Assembly (NCBI GenBank): GCA_005406025.1
Contig: BGZK01000144.1
Span: 124,001-188,000, forward strand
Source: Eumeta japonica
Taxonomy: Eukaryota; Arthropoda; Insecta; Lepidoptera; Psychidae
Direction: 5' to 3'
Length of the DNA: 64,000 nucleotides
Part shown: piece by piece, positions 58,701 to 64,000 of the stretch
How the letters are laid out: each line of letters begins with the position of its first letter
Numbering within the stretch: position 1 is the stretch's first letter
Notes under the pieces: model-generated
The model's database searches: none
What the model was told of the DNA's origin: nothing
Seen by the model: only the letters and a program-made list of their open reading frames with translations
Program-made: the position numbers and the translations under genes

Positions 58701-59898
58701 TACCTGATGCATCATATAATAAAATTATATGTACTATAGCTTTTACCCGTGACTCCGCCCAATTGGATATACAATGAATCCCTTCACCTTTTTATCGATC
58801 GATCACGCTGTTAACCACGATTACAATCCCTTATCCCCACCCTAGATTTCGGTTCCGGTATCGATCTAGATCCTAATTCCGGTCAAATCATCCCAGAGGA
58901 AAGTATACTCTAACTCATAATACACGTACCGCCGCAGAATCATTGTATTCCGATCCTTGTCACAGTAGCAGTTTTAGACCCAAACCGGATTTACTCCGAC
59001 TTAATCTCCTTATTTATTAAAATGATTGCTAATAAATATGAGATTTTGAATTTATTATGTTTTTTGAGGTATGTGGTTAAAAAAAAATACAAACCGGTAA
59101 ACAGACAAAATTAAAAACACTTTCCACTGTCTTATAACTCACCTGCCACCTTACTGACTTTTCTAATAAAGCCGACGCGTCTACAATTACATTATATGCA
59201 TTTTCCATTCGCTTTACATTAAAAATGTAATTGGATATTGTATCGGTCTCTTCTTCGACGGGTGTCATGTAATAGGATTCAGGAATTATTTGACCGGTAC
59301 GTGCTGTGAGCACATTGATTCTGTCGTAAATAAGCTTAGCGAATTCTCTGTAGAGCAATAACTCCATTGATTGCAATAAGCGGAAAAATATAATATAAAT
59401 GGAGCTGAGGGCGAATGTTGAATAAAAAATAATTGAAAGAAAAGAGTGGGAGACAATCTGTGCGGAAAATGTAGCGGAAATGGCTAACAGCAATTTTAGT
59501 GGCTTTTTTATTTCAATCTGCCCGAAACCGCCGAAACCGAACTCACGGTACTGAGTATCAAAATTGCCTATCGTGACCAGGAACTTTTTCAGCGTATTGC
59601 TGTGCACCAAAGCAAATATCGCTAGAAGAATGTGCTGAACAGAAGAAAAGGTTATTATTAATATATAATGTATGTTTAAAACTGGCTCGACCACTATGAG
59701 AACAATGCTGACAATGTTTATAATCAGAGCGACAATCCTAATACCGATTTTTACAATACCGTTAAGATTTCTGAGCAAATTGAGTCTGTCGACACCCATT
59801 GCAGACCCTAACAATAAATGTAACTTCAGACCATTTCCAAGTAACGGTACGTTATTACTTCTGACAAAATTATTGTACAAAGGCAACAACCGAGACAT
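52543..59898 (-). CDS. Gr-C: gustatory receptor (7tm_7 family), 393 aa, 4 exons
   Basis: Third Gr gene, minus strand, diverged from Gr-A/B but with the same structure. Exons in transcription order: 59898-59143, 58307-58227, 57199-57046, 52733-52543 (phases 0, 0, 1), all with GT-AG junctions and an open joined frame. Marks: MSRLLPLYNNF, MGVDRLNLLRNLNG, FDTQYREFGF, LLYREFAKLIY, EEETDTI, CDQIHAKEEELKTTLANHLC and a C-terminal LTCLIILLQF. The signature tyrosine (TY) is a cysteine here (C375), which is unusual and could affect channel function. Intron 3 (4312 bp) holds a decayed mariner. The predicted role is a chemosensory channel subunit; ligand unknown. The exon 4 chosen is the nearest with a correct acceptor and phase; another intact one lies at 45.7-45.9 kb. 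Confidence 0.88.
53085..54358 (-). mobile_element. Near full-length decayed mariner in Gr-C intron 3
   Basis: The ends are matching inverted repeats (left aggtcagagaaaaaggtttt; right end reads aggtcggggaaaagctttt on the minus strand) flanked by TA on both sides, the standard mariner target site. The length is 1274 bp, typical for mariner. The minus strand encodes a broken transposase: SVTDKVDAMLE-like, WLKGDQALQTIAKPGL region, HYDSTISHISLATQQILKEF and HPLHSPDLAL. The orientation is the same as the host gene. It is unrelated in terminal sequence to the 49.3-50.6 kb mariner as far as I can see. Confidence 0.85.
54361..57030. other. Rest of Gr-C intron 3; no gene seen
   Basis: Contains a GC-richer, coding-like patch at about 55560-56400 (open pieces on both strands, such as the plus-strand frames at 55943-56272 and 56206-56415) that I do not recognise; probably another transposon remnant. 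The remainder is AT-rich. Confidence 0.35.
57046..57199 (-). CDS. Gr-C exon 3
   Basis: 154 nt, starting DVWWAACLCIACEETASICL, after the acceptor ATAAAG. Donor CTGG|GTGAAC, phase 1, identical in form to Gr-A and Gr-B. Confidence 0.87.
58227..58307 (-). CDS. Gr-C exon 2
   Basis: 27 codons (LATTVIADIIPRVMNWYSMA, then LIVINRS). Acceptor TTACAG, donor TCT|GTAAGT. Confidence 0.88.
59143..59898 (-). CDS. Gr-C exon 1
   Basis: 252 codons, donor CAG|GTGAGT, phase 0. The frame continues a short way into the intron, as in the paralogues. Confidence 0.9.
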
Positions 59899-60649
59899 GG
59901 TTGTCTTTAAGGAACAGAAAATTGACTGCTAAAGATAATTTTGTATTGATAAATTAATTTGAATAGAGTAAACAAAACTAATCCCATTATCTAAACTGTA
60001 TAAGTCATATTTCAATGTCTTTAGTTTTATGAGTAAGCACTTAATAACACTTTACTTCATAAAGATAAATAAACTAACACCAATTATTAGATTGCGACAT
60101 TTTTTATACTACGCGTTTAATTAATCGCCCTACTTTTACCTTGTCACTATTTGCAATCGTTTTGAACTAAGTTAATTAAGAAGTACTTCATGCTAACAAC
60201 ACCGTCACTCATATAATAATAGTGATATTGACATAGGTGTATGTCTTCTGAGCATTAGTAAGTAATGTTATATAATACAGGTTATTCGTATAGTTGTTAA
60301 GGTTTCGTGTAACAACTTTCGTGTATTTCGTCAAATAAGTAAAAGATATTTATATCGACTCGTGTTGATTCACAGCAACGGCGGAGTTCAAATTCGATGT
60401 GGTAAATCTTGAAATTGACGCGCACAGTCTTATTTTTTTCATCAAACTAACGTCGCGTACGTTGTACGCCTACCACATTACCGGTGGTACTATATAGAAT
60501 GTCACTACGCAAAAACTGACAAAAATTTTATATAATTCATTGTTTTTGGTTCAAGGGCTTCTAAACAGTTGACTCCAGATGGTTTTAAAAAAGTATTTGT
60601 ATTATACAGACACAGCTCCGTTACAGTTTTCTAATGCCATAGCATTAAA
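59899..60649. other. Upstream region of Gr-C
   Basis: AT-rich, no frame. A minus-strand TATAAA at 60108-60103 lies about 205 bp before the ATG, similar to the spacing of the TATA block in Gr-A and Gr-B, but the surrounding block is not conserved. Confidence 0.35.
60103..60108 (-). promoter_or_regulatory. Possible TATA box of Gr-C
   Basis: AGTATAAAAAATG on the minus strand, at a distance from the ATG comparable with Gr-A and Gr-B. Position only; weak. Confidence 0.2.
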
Positions 60650-61340
60650 GAGGATAAATATAAACATTTAGAAATAATAAATCAGACAGATCCTATTTTG
60701 CTAAACATCTAATAGAAACCAGTCATAAGCTTAATAACGATCACAAATTCGTTGTTTTGCATGTGTGTGAGAAGGGGTTACGTTTAAATATTTTGGAATC
60801 CTTCGAAATTTTAAAACATAAAGATAATAATAATATGCTCAACGACCAAATTGACGTTTATAAATCGCCATTATTGGACGCTTGCCTATTTGGGTAATGT
60901 TGGTGACGGTTAGTCTGTGACATTTGACAGACATGTCTATCGGTGGTGGTCTGTGGCTGCTTTAAGAATGTTTTCGTCACTCTATTACCATTGCATGACA
61001 GCGGCCCGCTTAACGAGGTTGTGTTGGTTGTTTTAACGCTCCTTGCAACCTGGTGGATGTGACTGTCGGCAATTTCCTGAGGATCTACCTGGTTGACATG
61101 AAACGTACGTAGAATTAACAATTTAACGGTTGGCGGAATAAGATAATTATAAAAATAAATAACACTTGCTTAGGTGTTCGTTATCTGTCAATCCTCTTCA
61201 ATCAATCTTCAATCCTTTGGATAGAGATTCGTAGTGGAGAGGCAGATTCGAGGGTCAGCGGTGGGTTGCATGCTGCATGTTAATGCATGTTGCAGGCAAG
61301 CGTCTACTATGGATTTCCGCGAATTAACACCTCACACAAT
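60650..61340 (+). pseudogene. Penelope-like element 3' part (copy)
   Basis: Collinear with 38630-39310 at high similarity: aataaatcagacagatccta, ttttgctaaacatctaatag and aggcagattcgagggtcagc are shared almost exactly. It retains the end of the GIY-YIG coding part (AKHLIETSHKLNNDHKF-like in shifted frames) and the whole 3' segment. It is the least diverged pair of this family in the window. Confidence 0.7.
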
Positions 61341-62185
61341 ATTTAATAATTTAGAATTAAAATTGATCACTTATAAAATACATTTTAAATTTAGAAAAAA
61401 AATTTTCAGCCTCATATTTAAAGAGAAAGTTTATGATTTTCTAAATTTACGTAATATACGTGATATGCAGGATAGTGGGTTTACTCTCATTGGAAGTATA
61501 TTACTTACGCGCATTCTATACATCTCTGCCAATCTATATAAGCATCTTCTCTGTGAGGACAGAACAAATAAAATTTCTCCATCTGAAGTCTACATAGTGA
61601 TCTTAGGCACGACTATTTGCAATGGGATCGCGCCTGGTGCCTTGTGGTGACGCTTGTGACATGACGCTTTTTCCTTTAAAAGCTTTCCTATCATTGAAAC
61701 GACAGTAGGTTTCTTACCTTAGCTTGGGTGAAAACAAGGATTTTGACTTTTACTTAACTCCAAAAGTAGAAGTTAAAAACCTTTTTGATCGGAGCGCTTT
61801 TGAAGACAATTTTAAGAAGCCAAAATACAAGTAGAAATTATCTTTATGGAGGTTTAGTTTTAACTTCCAGCTCCATCATCGAACCAAAAAATTAGTTCCG
61901 TGTCGGCATGCATCTCCAGGCAATTTTAACGAACCTAAATACGTCATTCCCTTAGGAATGCGTGTTCCTACTCTCATACATCATCAAAAGAACAGTCAAC
62001 TTGTACCATATTAATGTATTATTCTCAAAACTACATACTTGTTCCAAACATGATGTACGTACTTCTAATCAACAAATTAGAAGTACGTGACATTCCGTTT
62101 CTAAATCCTATTACGTACATGAGCGAACCCACACCCTATTTATTACTCGCCTTCCCCACTATCAACTTACTCCCGATCCATCAGA
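61341..62185. other. Unassigned; open frame 61341-61650 and a hairpin
   Basis: The plus strand frame ending at 61650 contains VYDFLNLRNIRDMQDSGFTL and SILLTRILYISANLYKHLLC. I do not recognise it and it begins inside the Penelope repeat, so it is probably fortuitous or a relic. Confidence 0.3.
62057..62088. repeat. Perfect 13-bp hairpin, 6-nt loop
   Basis: ACGTACTTCTAAT (62057-62069), loop CAACAA, ATTAGAAGTACGT (62076-62088). Confidence 0.88.
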
Positions 62186-62310
62186 TATCCTTTTCCTACC
62201 CAAGAGGTCGACAAAGCACTGGTGACTTCTCCGGGTTTATGAATGTCCATGGGCGGTAGCGACCATCTGCTTTTATTGCACGCATGCTCGTTTGTCCTTC
62301 AATCTGCTAG
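62186..62310 (+). repeat. SINE/RTE-tail-like repeat
   Basis: Ends with ggtagcgaccatctgctttt, then attgcacgcatgctcgtttg, resembling a widespread lepidopteran tail (accatcaggtgggccgtatgctcgt type, from memory). The first part matches 6950-7040. Confidence 0.5.
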
Positions 62311-63761
62311 TGTGTGGTCGCCACAAACGTTAGAAGTGAAACTTCTGTGGCTAGTAATAAGGTCGAGAAAGGGTAATTTTAAATAAAAATAAGAATCTGT
62401 AGTTACAAATACATTTAATAATGATGATTAATAACGAATACATTTAATTTTAATTTAAATTGCTAGTTCAATTTTTCAATTTACTCAAAAATCATTTACA
62501 CAATCCACTTAATTTCACTACCACTTGATCACACATTTTTTTCAACCACTATTCAAATAGCACTCTGCTTAAACACAAGCCTAAGCGCAACTGCTGCGAC
62601 ACAAAACGGCGTCACTCGCTCGGCTTTCTCACAGAATACAGGGATAGTGAGGGTATGGTAGCTGCCAGCGACACAAAAGCGTAACGCTCTGGCCTTACTC
62701 TCCACCGATTATTCGCCGATTATTCCTTACATCTTTATTATTTAGCGTGATTTTCGTGTGTTTTAGGCTCAGGTGCCATAAGAAGTTTCACTTCAAAGGG
62801 TGTGTTGTTAGTAAATAGTCTGATGATGGAATGTAAGTACGTGTCGTATGCAACTATCCGATGATGTCGCTGTGGACGAGTCGAAAGCGATCGATTGACG
62901 GAAAATTTGAAATAGCGTAGAACGTACAATGGTTCTTTCAGAACTACATATTCATGGTCTTGCACTTATAACTACGTCACAGTGCTCTTAAAGCCTACCG
63001 GCAGTTTAACCACGCGGCCGGTGTGAGTTCGCTTTGTGGCGTCACATTGGTCGAAGTGCTAGCAACGTGATGTCTCGGTACGTAACTTGATATTGATCAT
63101 TTAGCAGATAAACTTCGTATCGCATAATTGTATTGCTACAGGCGTGTAGATCTTTTATGAACATACACTGTTTATTATGATGTACTGTAGATAATTTCGA
63201 TTACAATCAAACAGAACCATTTATAAACAAATAAACAACTACGTCAAATATTTACGTTTAGTAATTCTTGGACATAAGTTTTCGACGTAGTTGCTAATGT
63301 AATAGGTGTTATAATATTTTTAACTTTCCACTATCAAAATTGAAGATTTATTGTTTTTCATAACGAAAAATTAAAATAGTATAGTACAACTATATTTACT
63401 TACTTAATGGCATCTGCTTTATCTAGTTGTTTGTTTTTTTCACCCTTACCCCTATTATTATTTTGATATTCATTATTAAAGATTATTCAGTACAAGCCAT
63501 GATATTCTTATTCAGCATACATGAATAATCACGTCAAGTTAAACAGTACTGAATAAAAGACTGAAAAATCGCCATTGTGCTGAATTCATGACGACTTGGT
63601 GAGTTCTATTTTAATTTCGGTTTGCAACTTTACAATACTACGATAAAAAAAGTAGATTTGCTTAGGAACACAAATTTCATTAACTTTAAACCTTTGTTTT
63701 ATATTTTCAAAGAAGCATAACAAGTCAATAATATTAATGGATGGCTTTTGTGTGTACGCAT
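62311..63761. other. Right-edge spacer, includes relic Gr intron 1 end
   Basis: No gene recognised; the minus-strand frame at 62738-62965 is unrecognised. The last 80 or so bases (aagcataacaagtcaataat, then attaatggatggcttttgtg) match the end of Gr intron 1, so a Gr unit begins here or has lost its exon 1. Confidence 0.4.
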
Positions 63762-63842
63762 CTAGCGACGATAATGGCACTGGTGTCCTTGTCGAGGGTG
63801 ATGAAATGGTATTTGATTGTAACAACAGTCGTTAATAAAGAT
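63762..63842 (+). pseudogene. Gr exon 2 copy with damaged acceptor (plus)
   Basis: 27 open codons (LATIMALVSLSRVMKWYLIV, then TTVVNKD) followed by an intact donor GAT|GTAAGT. The acceptor is ACGCAT instead of ACGCAG. No exon 1 was found upstream; exons 3-4, if any, are beyond the window. It is closer to Gr-B than to Gr-C. Confidence 0.75.
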
Positions 63843-64000
63843 GTAAGTATAGAAAGGATGACTTATTTACGAGAAGATAGTTTTATACTAAGTGCGTAAT
63901 TATTGTATTTATGGGCACAAATTGACAAATAAACGCCAATTGTATTTCAAAATAAGTCAAATTTGATAATAAAATATGCTACTTTCGCCATTAATTTTGT

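Overview
The window is AT-rich, intron-bearing, repeat-riddled animal nuclear DNA. It is most likely from a moth or butterfly. The evidence is three insect 7-transmembrane gustatory receptor (Gr) genes with a C-terminal TYxxxLLQF-type motif, short-intron/short-exon gene structure, and interspersed sequences that look like common lepidopteran LINE/SINE tails. The species cannot be named from the sequence. No bacterial operon, CRISPR array or standard tRNA/rRNA gene was seen.

The host genes form one Gr cluster. Gr-A (8824-13666, +) and Gr-B (22981-29332, +) are tandem paralogues. Gr-C (59898-52543, -) is a more diverged paralogue on the other strand. All three have four coding exons with identical intron phases (0, 0, 1), an 81-nt exon 2 and a 154-nt exon 3, and give intact proteins of 393, 401 and 393 residues. 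Broken or orphan pieces of the same family lie around them: exon 1 and exon 2 fragments on the minus strand at 35.4-36.8 kb, a frameshifted exon 4 at 42.6 kb (-), an intact orphan exon 4 at 45.8 kb (-), and an exon 2 with a damaged acceptor at 63.8 kb (+). The locus is therefore a birth-and-death array with at least six or seven units in two orientations. Gr-A and Gr-B lie in a tandem segmental duplication (about 7.29-14.48 kb and 20.36-30.43 kb) that includes upstream DNA, introns and old intronic transposons.

Region by region. 0-7 kb holds a possible last exon of an unrelated gene (minus), a decayed transposon protein and an endonuclease-like remnant. 7-14.5 kb is duplication unit A with Gr-A. 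14.5-20.3 kb is an inserted transposon block: a Helitron remnant led by an array of heat-shock-element-like sites, an AT-rich repeat, a hAT remnant and a Penelope-like element. 20.4-30.4 kb is unit B with Gr-B. 30.5-34 kb holds LINE and Ty3/gypsy remnants. 35.4-43 kb holds Gr fragments mixed with a Penelope-like element and other repeats. 43-52.5 kb holds the orphan exon 4, a Crypton-like tyrosine recombinase remnant and a mariner. 52.5-60 kb is Gr-C with a decayed mariner in its last intron. 60-64 kb holds Penelope-like and LINE/SINE pieces and the start of another Gr unit.

The most interesting points are: the intact orphan terminal exon that Gr-C might use as an alternative 3' exon; the perfect four-unit heat-shock elements in front of the Helitron remnant; a conserved TATA-containing block shared by Gr-A and Gr-B; two Penelope-like loci with the same inverted arrangement; and several perfect hairpins, four of them inside transposon remnants. 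All calls come from reading the sequence; no database search or expression data were available.
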